Shown: piece by piece, positions 33,297 through 41,909 of the stretch
Numbering within the stretch: position 1 is the stretch's first letter
Layout: every line of letters begins with the position of its first letter
DNA from: Brachybacterium sp. P6-10-X1
GTDB taxonomy: Bacteria > Actinomycetota > Actinomycetes > Actinomycetales > Dermabacteraceae
DNA: 64,000 nucleotides
Direction of reading: 5' to 3'
NCBI RefSeq assembly: GCF_001969445.1
Contig: NZ_CP017297.1
Location: 248,001-312,000 of the forward strand
Notes under the pieces: model-generated
The model's database searches: none
What the model was told of the DNA's origin: nothing
The model's input: only the letters and a program-made list of their open reading frames with translations
Position numbers and translations under genes: made by a program

Positions 33297-34183
33297 GTCC
33301 GGAGCGCCTCGACGTCGCCCTGACCGCCGCAGGGCTCGCCCGATCCCGCAGCCACGCCCGCCGCATCATCGACGAAGGTCGCGTCCGTCTGGACGGCCGC
33401 CCCGCGCCGAAGCCCTCGACCCCGGTCCCCGCCGCGGCGCTGCTGCAGGTCGTCGACGTCCCCGACGGCGTCGAGTACGCCTCCCGAGCCGCGCACAAGC
33501 TCCAGGGGGCGATGGGCACTCTCGGCCTGGATCCCGCCGGGGCCCGCTGCTTGGACGCCGGAGCCTCCACCGGGGGCTTCACCGACGTCCTGCTGCGCCG
33601 CGGGGCGGACTCCGTGATCGCCGTCGACATCGGCCACGACCAGCTCGTCGAGCACGTGGCCCGCGATCCCCGGGTGAGCGTGCGCGACGGCACCAGCGTG
33701 CGCGACCTCACCCCGGAGCTCGTCGGCGGCATCGTCGACCTCCTCGTCGCGGACCTCTCCTTCATCTCCCTGCGCACGGTGATCGCCCCGCTGGCGAGCG
33801 TTGTACGCCCCGGCGGCGATCTGCTGATCATGGTGAAACCCCAGTTCGAGGTGGGGCGGGCTGCGCTGCCGCGCACCGGCGTGGTCACCGACCCCGCGGC
33901 CCGCATCGCCGCCGTGACCGGGGTCGCCGGGGCCGCCGTCGGGGCCGGGCTGGCGCTGCATGGCGTCGGCCCCAGCGCCCTGCCCGGTCAGGACGGCAAC
34001 CGCGAGTACTTCCTGCACCTGCGGCCCACCGGCGTGACCTGCACGATGGACGAGGTCGCCTGTGACATGATCGGGGACGCCGTGCACGAGAACCGGCCAC
34101 GCCTTCGCGAGATCCCGACCGACACGCCGAGCACCACGGCCGACGCCCCGGCCGATGCCCCGACCGACGACCAGGAGGACTGA
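33293..34183 (+). CDS. tlyA: TlyA-family rRNA 2'-O-methyltransferase
   Basis: A 296-residue enzyme that 2'-O-methylates C1409 of 16S and C1920 of 23S rRNA in mycobacteria; its loss gives capreomycin resistance. An N-terminal S4 RNA-binding domain (residues 4-60: RLDVALTAAGLARSRSHARR) joins an FtsJ-like Rossmann fold. The K-D-K-E tetrad is visible: K in SRAAHKLQGAM, D in LLVADLSFI, K in IMVKPQFEVG and E in GNREYFLHL. SAM motif: CLDAGASTGGFTD. The GTG start overlaps the HAD gene stop. The C-terminus has an Ala/Asp/Pro/Thr-rich tail. The gene cluster tlyA-nadK-recN is conserved. Confidence 0.95.
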   Translation: MSPERLDVALTAAGLARSRSHARRIIDEGRVRLDGRPAPKPSTPVPAAALLQVVDVPDGVEYASRAAHKLQGAMGTLGLDPAGARCLDAGASTGGFTDVLLRRGADSVIAVDIGHDQLVEHVARDPRVSVRDGTSVRDLTPELVGGIVDLLVADLSFISLRTVIAPLASVVRPGGDLLIMVKPQFEVGRAALPRTGVVTDPAARIAAVTGVAGAAVGAGLALHGVGPSALPGQDGNREYFLHLRPTGVTCTMDEVACDMIGDAVHENRPRLREIPTDTPSTTADAPADAPTDDQED

Positions 34184-34187
34184 CCAG

Positions 34188-35132
34188 ATGCGACGGTTCC
34201 TCCTCTATGTCCACACCGGGCGGCGCGCCGCTCTGAGCGCGATGCTCACCGTCCTCGAGGAGCTCACCCGGCGCGGCGTGCGCGGGGTGGTGGTCGACGA
34301 GCAGGTCGACGAGATCTTCGCGCTGCCCGAGAACACGGCGCCCCCGAAGCTGCTGACCTTCCTCACCAACGGGGGAGTGGACGTGCTGGACGCCGTCTCG
34401 GCCGCCGACCTCGTCGAGCTCGGCATCGTCCTGGGCGGCGACGGCACCATCCTGCGGGCCCTGGAAGCGGTCCGCGAGGCCGACGTCCCGGTCCACGGCG
34501 TCAACCTCGGGCACGTCGGCTTCCTCGCCGAGAGCGAGGTCGAGGACCTCTCGATCACCGTCGCGCGTCTGCTGGACGGGGACTACGAGATCGAGAAGCG
34601 CGCCGCGCTCGAGGTGCACGTCCGGGACGCCGACGACCAGCCCGTCGCGGAGCACTGGGCGCTGAACGAGGCCTCGCTCGAGAAGGCCGACCGGCTCAAG
34701 ATGATCAACGTCGCCATCGAGATCGACGGCCGCCCCGTCTCCTCCTTCGGCTGCGACGGCGTGGTGCTGTCCACCTCCACCGGGTCGACCGCCTACGCCT
34801 TCAGCGCCGGCGGGCCCGTGATCTGGCCCGAGGTCGACGCGATGCTGCTGATCCCGCTGGCCGCCCACGCCCTGTTCGCCCGCCCGCTCCTGCTGGGCCG
34901 CTCCTCCGAGGCGGCGATCGAGATGACTCTCGACAACCGCGAGGACGGCATCCTCACCCTCGACGGCCGCCGCACCGCCGAGATCACCGCCGGGATGCGC
35001 GTCGAGGCCCGCCTGTCCGAGCAATCCGTGCGCCTGGTCCGCCTGAGCACCACCCCCTTCGCGGACCGGCTCGTCGAGAAGTTCCAGCTCCCGGTCGTCG
35101 GCTGGCGGGGACGCAGCCCGCGCACGCGTTGA
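34188..35132 (+). CDS. nadK: NAD kinase
   Basis: A 314-residue enzyme that phosphorylates NAD to NADP. The GGDGTILRAL catalytic motif (about residues 84-93), NLGHVGFL, the ALNEASLEK region and the conserved CDGVVLSTSTGSTAYAFSAGGPV (NAD-binding beta sandwich) are all present. The ATG at 34188 lies 4 bp after the tlyA stop with GGAGGAC upstream inside tlyA. Position between tlyA and recN equals Rv1695 (ppnK). Confidence 0.96.
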   Translation: MRRFLLYVHTGRRAALSAMLTVLEELTRRGVRGVVVDEQVDEIFALPENTAPPKLLTFLTNGGVDVLDAVSAADLVELGIVLGGDGTILRALEAVREADVPVHGVNLGHVGFLAESEVEDLSITVARLLDGDYEIEKRAALEVHVRDADDQPVAEHWALNEASLEKADRLKMINVAIEIDGRPVSSFGCDGVVLSTSTGSTAYAFSAGGPVIWPEVDAMLLIPLAAHALFARPLLLGRSSEAAIEMTLDNREDGILTLDGRRTAEITAGMRVEARLSEQSVRLVRLSTTPFADRLVEKFQLPVVGWRGRSPRTR

Positions 35133-35148
35133 GGGGCTGATCCGTTCC

Positions 35149-36897
35149 ATGCTGTCCACCCTGCGCATCCGCCAGATCGGTGTCATCGATGACGCGATGC
35201 TCGAGTTCGGCCCCGGATTCACCGCCCTGACCGGCGAGACCGGCGCCGGCAAGACGATGATCGTCACCGGACTGACCATGCTCCTCGGGGACCGGTTGGA
35301 CCGCGGCCGCACGCGCGGCTCGAGCACGGTCGACGGCACCCTCGCGCTGGCCGGGCACGAGGAGCTGTCCACCTCCCTCGACGAGCTCGGAGCGGAGGAG
35401 GACGACGGTGAGGTCCTGGTCGTGCGCCGCGTCACCCGCGACGGCCGCTCCCGGGCCCAGATCGGTGGGGTCCCCGTGCCGATCGGAACCCTCGCCCGCC
35501 TGGTCGGCACCGCCGTCACCGTGCACGGCCAGGCCGATCAGCAACGGTTGCGGGACCTCGACGCCCAACGGGAGGCGCTGGACCGCTTCGCCGACGCCGA
35601 GATCGGGCCGCTGCTCACCCGTCACCGGGAGATCTGGCGTGAACGCACCACCCTGACGGAGCGGATCGCCGAGCTCGACGTCCTGCTGTCCGAGCGGGAC
35701 CGCCGCGGCACCGCGCTGCGCGAGGCGCTCGAGCGCATCGAGGCCACCGATCCCGAGGCGGGAGAGGACGACGCCCTGCGCACCGAGCTCGAACGGCTCG
35801 GCAACGCCGAGGAGCTGCGGGGTGCCGCCACCCAGGCCGCCCTGGCCCTGATCGGCGATGACGACGGCCCTGCCGCCGGTTCCCTGCTGGACGTCGCCTC
35901 CGAGTCCCTGGGTCGCGCCGCCCGCACCGACACCACCTTGACCCCGCTGGTCGAGCGCCTGGACGCCGCCCGCATCGAGCTCTCGGACGTCTCGGCCGAA
36001 CTGACCCGCTATGCCGAGGACATCGACGCCTCCCCGGGTCGGCTCGACGAGGCGAACGAGCGACTGCACGAACTGACCGTCCTGGTGCGGGACCTCGGTG
36101 CCCTGCTGCCCGGGTCCGACGGCCCGGCCGAGGACGTCACCGCCCTGTTGGAGACCTCCCGCGGCGCGGCCGTCGACCTCGACCGCTTCGAGGGAGCCGA
36201 GCAGGAGCGCGCCACCGCCGCCGCTCGGCTCGAGGCCGTCCAGGGTGAGCTCGAGGAGACCGCCGACGCGCTCACCGCCGCCCGGAGGGCCGCGGCCGAG
36301 CGGCTGGCCGCGGCGGTGCAGGAGGAGCTGCGCCATCTCGAGATGCCCGACGCCGCCCTCCGCGTCGACGTCTCGGAGCGGGCCCACCGCTCCCACGGCC
36401 GCGACGCGGTCGCGATCCTGCTGGCCCCGCATCCCGGTGCCGAGCCCCTGCCGGTCGCCCAGGCCGCCTCCGGCGGCGAGCTCTCCCGCGTCATGCTGGC
36501 CCTCGAGGTGGCGCTGGCCTCCTCCCGCAGCGACCGCACCGCCGCCCCCGTCTTCGTCTTCGACGAGATCGACGCGGGCATCGGCGGCCGGGCCGCTCTC
36601 GCCGTCGGTCAGCGCCTGGCGCAGCTGGCCCGCCACGCCCAGGTCATCGTCGTCACCCACCTGCCGCAGGTCGCAGCTCACGCCGGCACACATCTGCAGA
36701 TCGTGAAGTCCTCGACCGACGGAGCCACCAGCTCCACCGTCGAGACCCTGCAGCGCCCGGGACGGATCCGGGAGCTCGCGCGCATGCTCGCCGGGGACGA
36801 CGCCTCCGATCTGGCCCTCGCCCACGCCGAGGAGCTGCTGGACGAGGCGAGCACGGCGCCTGCCGGCCGGACCTCTCCCCGCAGGTCCGTCGGATGA
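35149..36897 (+). CDS. recN: DNA repair protein RecN
   Basis: A 582-residue SMC-like ATPase acting in double-strand break repair. Walker A ALTGETGAGKTMIV is near residues 25-38, a central coiled coil (about 150-390) separates the lobes, and the ABC signature ASGGELSRVMLALE is near 445. Walker B VFVFDEIDAGIGG is followed by the D-loop and VTHLPQVAAHA. Length is normal. It starts 16 bp after nadK, and its stop overlaps the steA ATG (ATGA). Confidence 0.96.
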   Translation: MLSTLRIRQIGVIDDAMLEFGPGFTALTGETGAGKTMIVTGLTMLLGDRLDRGRTRGSSTVDGTLALAGHEELSTSLDELGAEEDDGEVLVVRRVTRDGRSRAQIGGVPVPIGTLARLVGTAVTVHGQADQQRLRDLDAQREALDRFADAEIGPLLTRHREIWRERTTLTERIAELDVLLSERDRRGTALREALERIEATDPEAGEDDALRTELERLGNAEELRGAATQAALALIGDDDGPAAGSLLDVASESLGRAARTDTTLTPLVERLDAARIELSDVSAELTRYAEDIDASPGRLDEANERLHELTVLVRDLGALLPGSDGPAEDVTALLETSRGAAVDLDRFEGAEQERATAAARLEAVQGELEETADALTAARRAAAERLAAAVQEELRHLEMPDAALRVDVSERAHRSHGRDAVAILLAPHPGAEPLPVAQAASGGELSRVMLALEVALASSRSDRTAAPVFVFDEIDAGIGGRAALAVGQRLAQLARHAQVIVVTHLPQVAAHAGTHLQIVKSSTDGATSSTVETLQRPGRIRELARMLAGDDASDLALAHAEELLDEASTAPAGRTSPRRSVG

Positions 36898-38072
36898 GCG
36901 CCGCGCCGCCGACGGTCTCGGGCATCGCCCGGCTGGGCAAGCGGACCAAGGACCTCACCAAACGCCTCGAGCCCGGGGACATCGCGATCATCGACCATGA
37001 GGACATCGACCGGGTGGCCGCGGAGGCCCTCGTCGAACGCGGTCCCGCGGCCGTGCTCAACGTCTCCGCGTCCACCTCGGGACGTTATCCGAATGCGGGT
37101 CCGCAGATCCTGGTCGACGCCGGGATCGCGCTCGTCGACGGGCTCGGCCAGGACGTGTTCGAGGAGATCCGTGACGGGCAGAGCATCCATGTCGACGGGG
37201 CGCGGGTGCTGCTCGAGGACCTGGTGATCGCCGAGGGCACGGCGCAGGACGACGCGACGATCGCCGCCTCCCAGCAGATAGCCCGCGACGGGCTCTCCGA
37301 GCAGCTGGAGCTGTTCGCCGAGAACACCATGGAGTACATGCTGCGCGAGCGCGATCTGCTGCTGGACGGGATCGGCGCGCCCGCGGTCCGCACCGTCCTG
37401 GACGGACGGCCGGCCCTGATCGTGGTGCGCGGGTACCACTACAAAGAGGACCTCGCGACGCTGCGACCCTTCTTGCGGGAGAACCGGCCCGTGATCATCG
37501 GGGTCGACGGCGGGGCCGACGCGGTGCTCGATGCCGGATTCCGCCCCGACATGATCATCGGGGACATGGACTCCGTCTCCGACCGTGCCCTGCGCAGCGG
37601 TGCCGAGCTCGTCGTCCACGCCTATCGCGACGGCCGTGCCCCCGGGGCGGAGCGACTGCAGGAGCTCGGGCTCGGCGACGAGGTCGTGCTCTTCCCCGCC
37701 TCCGGGACCAGCGAGGACATCGCCATGCTGCTGGCCGACGAGAAGGGCGCCTCCGTGATCGTCGCCGTCGGTACCCACGGCACCCTCGAGGAGTTCCTCG
37801 ACAAGGGGCGGGCGGGGATGAGCTCGACGTTCCTCACCCGGCTGCGGATCGGTTCGAAGCTGGTCGACGCCAAAGGGGTCTCCCGCCTGTACCGTCAGAG
37901 CATCTCCACCTTCCAGCTGGTGCTGCTGGCCCTGGCCGGTCTCGCCGCCCTCGCGGTCGCGCTCTGGGCCACGCCCGGCGGCCAGGCGCTGGTCCAGATC
38001 CTCGGCGCCCGTCTGGACACACTGCTGTCCTGGTTCACCGTGCTGTTCTCACCCCGGGCCTCCGGGTCGTAG
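36894..38072 (+). CDS. steA: Putative cytokinetic ring protein SteA
   Basis: A 392-residue homologue of corynebacterial SteA / M. tuberculosis Rv1697. In Corynebacterium, SteA and SteB promote cell separation by activating the hydrolase RipA. The cytoplasmic domain resembles a thiamine-pyrophosphokinase-like fold (VIIGVDGGADAVLDAGFRPDMIIGDMDS near residues 199-226). A single C-terminal transmembrane helix follows (LVLLALAGLAALAVALW, about 344-360), then a short tail. It overlaps recN and is followed 14 bp later by steB. Confidence 0.9.
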   Translation: MSAAPPTVSGIARLGKRTKDLTKRLEPGDIAIIDHEDIDRVAAEALVERGPAAVLNVSASTSGRYPNAGPQILVDAGIALVDGLGQDVFEEIRDGQSIHVDGARVLLEDLVIAEGTAQDDATIAASQQIARDGLSEQLELFAENTMEYMLRERDLLLDGIGAPAVRTVLDGRPALIVVRGYHYKEDLATLRPFLRENRPVIIGVDGGADAVLDAGFRPDMIIGDMDSVSDRALRSGAELVVHAYRDGRAPGAERLQELGLGDEVVLFPASGTSEDIAMLLADEKGASVIVAVGTHGTLEEFLDKGRAGMSSTFLTRLRIGSKLVDAKGVSRLYRQSISTFQLVLLALAGLAALAVALWATPGGQALVQILGARLDTLLSWFTVLFSPRASGS

Positions 38073-38086
38073 GAGGGTCTCGACCC

Positions 38087-39181
38087 GTGATCGATTTCCG
38101 TTACCACCTCGTCTCCCTGATCTCCGTGTTCCTGGCGCTCGCCGTCGGCATCGTGCTCGGGGCCGGCCCTCTGCGCGAGAGCCTCGGCGATCAGCTCGCC
38201 GGGCAGGTCGAGCAGCTCCGCAGCGAGCAGGACCGCTTGCGCGCCGAGGCCGACGACCTGGCCACCCGCAACGACCAGCTCGCCTCCTTCGTCTCCGACA
38301 TCGGTCCGGAGCTGGTCGCCGACACGCTGCCCGGGGCGCGTGTCGCGATCCTCACCGACGACTCCTCGACCCGTTCCGACACCGATCGGATCAGCGCGCT
38401 GCTGGAGCAGGCGGGCGTGGCCTCCACGGTCCGGGTCGACCTCCAGCCCTCGCTGTGGGAGCCCGGCCAGGAGCAGAAGCGCGCGGAGTCCGTCGAGCAG
38501 ATCCGAGCGATCGCCCCGGCCCTCCTGCAGGACGGGCTCGAAGACTCCGAGCAGCTGTCGGCCGTCGTCGTGACCCTGCTGACCCCGTCGGACACCGGCG
38601 AGCTCACCGAGGAGCTGCGCACCCAGGTATGGCAGGTGCTGACCGGGCACCAGATGGTCGCCCTGGACGGAGAGGCGCCCGCTGCGGTCGACGGTGTCGT
38701 GGTCGCCAGCGCCGCCCCCGAGCAGCTGACGGACGAGAGCGAGGACGAGGACGTCGCCGCAGAGCGCGCCCAGAGCCTGCTGGCCGCCCAGACCGCCCTG
38801 CTCACCTCCTTGTCCGGGACCGGGGTCCCGACGGTGGTATCGGCGGCGACCCCCGACAACGACGCCTCCACCGGGATCCTGCGCACGGTCCGGGGCGACG
38901 CCGCCTTCGATGCGCTGTCCACCACCGACCGGCTGCAGGAGGCCGATGGGCCCGTGCTGTCGGTGCTGGCCCTGATCGAGCAGACCCGGGGGGGCCAGGG
39001 CGCCTACGGCACGACCGCGGATGCCGATGACCGTCTGCCGGAGCTGCCGGAGACCAGCGGCTTCGAGGACGGGGCCGGAGGCACGGAGGACGGCGAAACG
39101 GGTGGGGCCGGCGCCACGGGCGGCGACGGTCAGGACACCGGCGCGCAGGGCGGCCCCTCGGACGGCGGAGGAGCGCAGTGA
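38087..39181 (+). CDS. steB: SteB / MctB-family protein (annotated copper transporter)
   Basis: A 364-residue protein with one N-terminal membrane helix (SLISVFLALAVGIVLGAG, about 10-27) right after the family hallmark MIDFRYHLVS. A coiled coil follows at about 30-68 (QVEQLRSEQDRLRAEADDLA), then an extracytoplasmic domain. Homologues are MctB (Rv1698, copper resistance) and corynebacterial SteB, the partner of SteA. Next to steA the division role is more convincing than copper transport. The last about 45 residues are Gly/Asp/Glu-rich and disordered. The stop overlaps the next GTG (GTGA). Confidence 0.9.
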   Translation: MIDFRYHLVSLISVFLALAVGIVLGAGPLRESLGDQLAGQVEQLRSEQDRLRAEADDLATRNDQLASFVSDIGPELVADTLPGARVAILTDDSSTRSDTDRISALLEQAGVASTVRVDLQPSLWEPGQEQKRAESVEQIRAIAPALLQDGLEDSEQLSAVVVTLLTPSDTGELTEELRTQVWQVLTGHQMVALDGEAPAAVDGVVVASAAPEQLTDESEDEDVAAERAQSLLAAQTALLTSLSGTGVPTVVSAATPDNDASTGILRTVRGDAAFDALSTTDRLQEADGPVLSVLALIEQTRGGQGAYGTTADADDRLPELPETSGFEDGAGGTEDGETGGAGATGGDGQDTGAQGGPSDGGGAQ

Positions 39182-40014
39182 GTGCACCGGAAGATCGCCA
39201 GGGGCGGCAGGTCCTGCAATCCGTCCTGGGAGAACTGCGCCGCACCAACTTCGCCGGGCGTCGCGTGAGCCTGCTCGAGGGCGCGCTGGTGGTCACCGCC
39301 TCCGGGGCGATCGCGCTGCGCGGCGATGTCCGGATCGACGCGGCCGTGCTGGGCGGCATCGGGGTTCTGGGGCTGGCCGACGACCTGCTCGAACCCCGCC
39401 AACGGCGCGCCGGGCGCGCGGTCTCCAAGGGGCTGCGCGGACATCTGGGCGCGCTGCGGCAGGGGACCGTGACCACCGGAGCGGCCAAGGCGCTCGGCAT
39501 CCCCGCGCTGGCCCTGGTCGGGGCCGTGACGGCACCGGCACCGCGCGACGGCGCCATGGTCCTCGCCGACGCGGCGCTCGCGGCCGGATGCGCGAATCTT
39601 GCGAACCTCCTGGACCTGCGGCCTGGCCGGGCGCTGAAGGTGGTGCTGCCGATCGCCGCCGCTCTCGCGGCGCGTCCGCCGGCCGCGGGCACTCGCGCCC
39701 GCAGCGGCCGCACCCTCGCCCTGGCCGCGCTGATCCCCGGCGCTCTCGCGCTGCCGAGCGATCTGCGCGAGCTGGGGATGCTCGGCGATGCGGGAGCGAA
39801 CGTCCTGGGGGCCGCGATGGGCACGGCCGCCGCCCGCACCCTGCCCGTGCCCGCGCGGCTGGCCCTGCTGGGCGTCGTGGTCGCCCTCACCGTGGCCAGC
39901 GAGAGGGTGAGCTTCAGCGCCGTCATCGATGCCACCCCGGCGCTGCGGGCCGTGGACCGCCTGGGACGCCGCGATCCCGCGCCGAGGGCCGGGACGGGGG
40001 AGGAGCAGCGATGA
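39178..40014 (+). CDS. MraY/WecA-like membrane protein (divergent polyprenyl-P sugar-1-P transferase family)
   Basis: A 278-residue, mostly hydrophobic protein with about 7-8 membrane segments. It keeps marks of the MraY/WecA phosphoglycosyltransferase family: an Asp pair in GLADDLL (about residue 66), KGLRGHLGALRQG, NLANLLDLRPGRALK in place of NxxNxxDG, and a GDxG-like motif in MLGDAGANVLGA. The histidine loop of MraY is not seen; SERVSFSAVI sits in its place. It is shorter than MraY (about 360). The GTG overlaps steB and its end overlaps murJ, so all are coupled. It may transfer a sugar-phosphate to undecaprenyl phosphate or be a catalytically dead relative. Confidence 0.65.
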   Translation: MSAPEDRQGRQVLQSVLGELRRTNFAGRRVSLLEGALVVTASGAIALRGDVRIDAAVLGGIGVLGLADDLLEPRQRRAGRAVSKGLRGHLGALRQGTVTTGAAKALGIPALALVGAVTAPAPRDGAMVLADAALAAGCANLANLLDLRPGRALKVVLPIAAALAARPPAAGTRARSGRTLALAALIPGALALPSDLRELGMLGDAGANVLGAAMGTAAARTLPVPARLALLGVVVALTVASERVSFSAVIDATPALRAVDRLGRRDPAPRAGTGEEQR

Positions 40015-41909
40015 CCGCCGCCGATCCCGTCACGAGCGACACCCCGGCGCGCTCCGGCATCGCCCGCGCCGTCCTGCGAGGGGCCGGGCTGATCCTGGTG
40101 ATCACCGTGATCGCCCGCATCGCCGGGTTCGTGCGCTATCTCGTGTTCGGCGCCAGCGTCGGCGCCGGGGACGTGGGCACCGCCTACACCACGGCGAACA
40201 TGCTGCCCAACGTCCTGTTCGAGATCGTCGCCGGAGGTGCGCTGGCCGCCGTCGTCGTCCCGCTGATCGCGGGTCTGGTCCCCGAGCGCGATCCCGCGGG
40301 GGACGCGGGGGACGAGACCGACGCGGTCGAGTCCGGTCCGGACGAGACCGCTGCGGTCGCGTCCCCGCGTCCCGGGCGTGGGGAGCTGCCTCCGCGACGC
40401 GACCGCCGCGACGGCTCCGAGCGGGCCGACCGGATCATCTCCGCTCTGCTGACCTGGACGCTGCTGGGCACCGGGGCGCTCACCGTCGTGGTGATCGCGG
40501 CGGCGCCGCGCCTCGCCGAGATCCTGCTCGCCACTGAGCAGACCACCGCCGGCGGCGTGCACCTGGGGGCGGTGCTGCTGCGCATCTTCGCGCCCCAGCT
40601 GCCGCTGTACGGGATCTCCGTCGTCCTGGCGGCCTATCTGCAGGCGCGCAAGCGGTTCCTGTGGCCCGCGATGATGCCGCTGATCTCCTCCCTGGTGGTG
40701 ATGGCCTCCTATCGCGTCTACTCCTGGCTGGTGCCCCCGGTGGCGACCATCACCACGATCGACGACGCGGCGATCGCCTGGCTCGGCTGGGGCACGACCG
40801 CCGGGGTCGCCGTGATGACCGTGCCGGTCCTGATCGCCGCGCTCCGGTCGGGACTGCGCCTGCGCCCCACCCTGAGGATGCCTTCGCGCTACGGCCGCAG
40901 GGCCCTGTCCCTGGGCGGGGCCGGACTCGGCGCCGTCGGCGCGCAGCAGCTCGTGCTCGCCCTGGTCCTCCTGCTCGCGATGCGCGCCGGCGGCACCGGC
41001 ACGCTCCCGGTGTTCCAGTACGCTCAGGCCCTGTACCTGCTGCCGTACGCGATCCTCGTGGTCCCGCTGGTCACGGCCGTCTTCCCGCACCTCGCGGAAC
41101 TTCGGCTGGTCGGCGACACGACCGGGTTCGCCCGGGTGTCCGCCGCCTCGGTGCGCACCGTCATGGTGGTCAGCGTGATCGGGGCCGCGATGCTCCTGGC
41201 CGGGGCCCCCGCCCTCGAGCAGTTCTTCCGCCTCATCGACCGGGCCGGCGCCACCGGCGTCGGATCCACCGCGGCGGCGCTGGCCCTGGGGCTGGCCGGG
41301 TACGCCGTGACCATCCAGTGCACCCGGATCCTCTCCGCGGCGCTGCGCGCCCGGGATGCGCTGCTGGTGGGCTCGGTGGGCTGGGGGATCGCCGCCGTCG
41401 CGATCAGTGCGCTGGTGATCCCCAGCCCGACGAGGTCCTCCGCCGAGGCCTCCACCGCCTTCGGGATCTCCATCGCGATCGGCATGAGCCTCTCCGCCCT
41501 GGTCGGCCTCGCCCGCATCGCCGACATCCTCGAACCCGGCGGCGACGTCCCCCGGGTGCGACGCACCGCGATCGTGACCCCGGTCGCCCTCCTCGTCGGC
41601 GGTGTCCCCGGACTGCTGCTGGGCAAGGTGCTGGTGGCCACGGGCACCGGACAGATCGGGGCCGTCGTCTCCGGGATCCTGTGCGGGCTCGTCGCCGCCG
41701 TGCTGGCCGGCGTCGTGATGGCCGCAGCGGACCCGGCGACGACGCGGGACCTGCTGCGCCGAGCCCGGCACCGACGAGACACGGATGCCACCGGTGGGCC
41801 GGGGCCGTCCCGAGCCGGCGTCGCGGCGGGAGACGGCGACGACGCGGCGGGAGACGGCCACGTCGCGGCGGTAGACGCCGGCGACGCAGCGGACGGGGCA
41901 CAGCGATGA
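40011..41909 (+). CDS. murJ: MurJ/MviN-family lipid flippase
   Basis: A 632-residue MOP-superfamily membrane protein, about 14 helices. MurJ flips lipid II or related lipid-linked sugars. Family features: RIAGFVRYLVFGASVG and the TAYTTANMLPNVLFEIVAGGALAAVVVPL region (residues 36-83), the PQLPLYGISVVLAAYLQARKRF segment, and the QYAQALYLLPYAILVVPL helix. A 45-residue acidic/Arg loop (about 92-138) interrupts helices 2-3, and the last about 50 residues are a disordered tail with Ala/Gly/Asp repeats. ATG at 40011 with GGAGGAGCAG upstream. It overlaps its neighbours on both sides. Whether it is the essential MurJ or a second specialised copy cannot be told here. Confidence 0.88.
   Translation: MTAADPVTSDTPARSGIARAVLRGAGLILVITVIARIAGFVRYLVFGASVGAGDVGTAYTTANMLPNVLFEIVAGGALAAVVVPLIAGLVPERDPAGDAGDETDAVESGPDETAAVASPRPGRGELPPRRDRRDGSERADRIISALLTWTLLGTGALTVVVIAAAPRLAEILLATEQTTAGGVHLGAVLLRIFAPQLPLYGISVVLAAYLQARKRFLWPAMMPLISSLVVMASYRVYSWLVPPVATITTIDDAAIAWLGWGTTAGVAVMTVPVLIAALRSGLRLRPTLRMPSRYGRRALSLGGAGLGAVGAQQLVLALVLLLAMRAGGTGTLPVFQYAQALYLLPYAILVVPLVTAVFPHLAELRLVGDTTGFARVSAASVRTVMVVSVIGAAMLLAGAPALEQFFRLIDRAGATGVGSTAAALALGLAGYAVTIQCTRILSAALRARDALLVGSVGWGIAAVAISALVIPSPTRSSAEASTAFGISIAIGMSLSALVGLARIADILEPGGDVPRVRRTAIVTPVALLVGGVPGLLLGKVLVATGTGQIGAVVSGILCGLVAAVLAGVVMAAADPATTRDLLRRARHRRDTDATGGPGPSRAGVAAGDGDDAAGDGHVAAVDAGDAADGAQR

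Noticed and set aside
38087..39181. Copper transporter as the main role of the SteB/MctB protein
   Set aside because: It has a single membrane helix and no obvious Cys/Met/His metal motif, and it sits beside steA, so a division role fits better.
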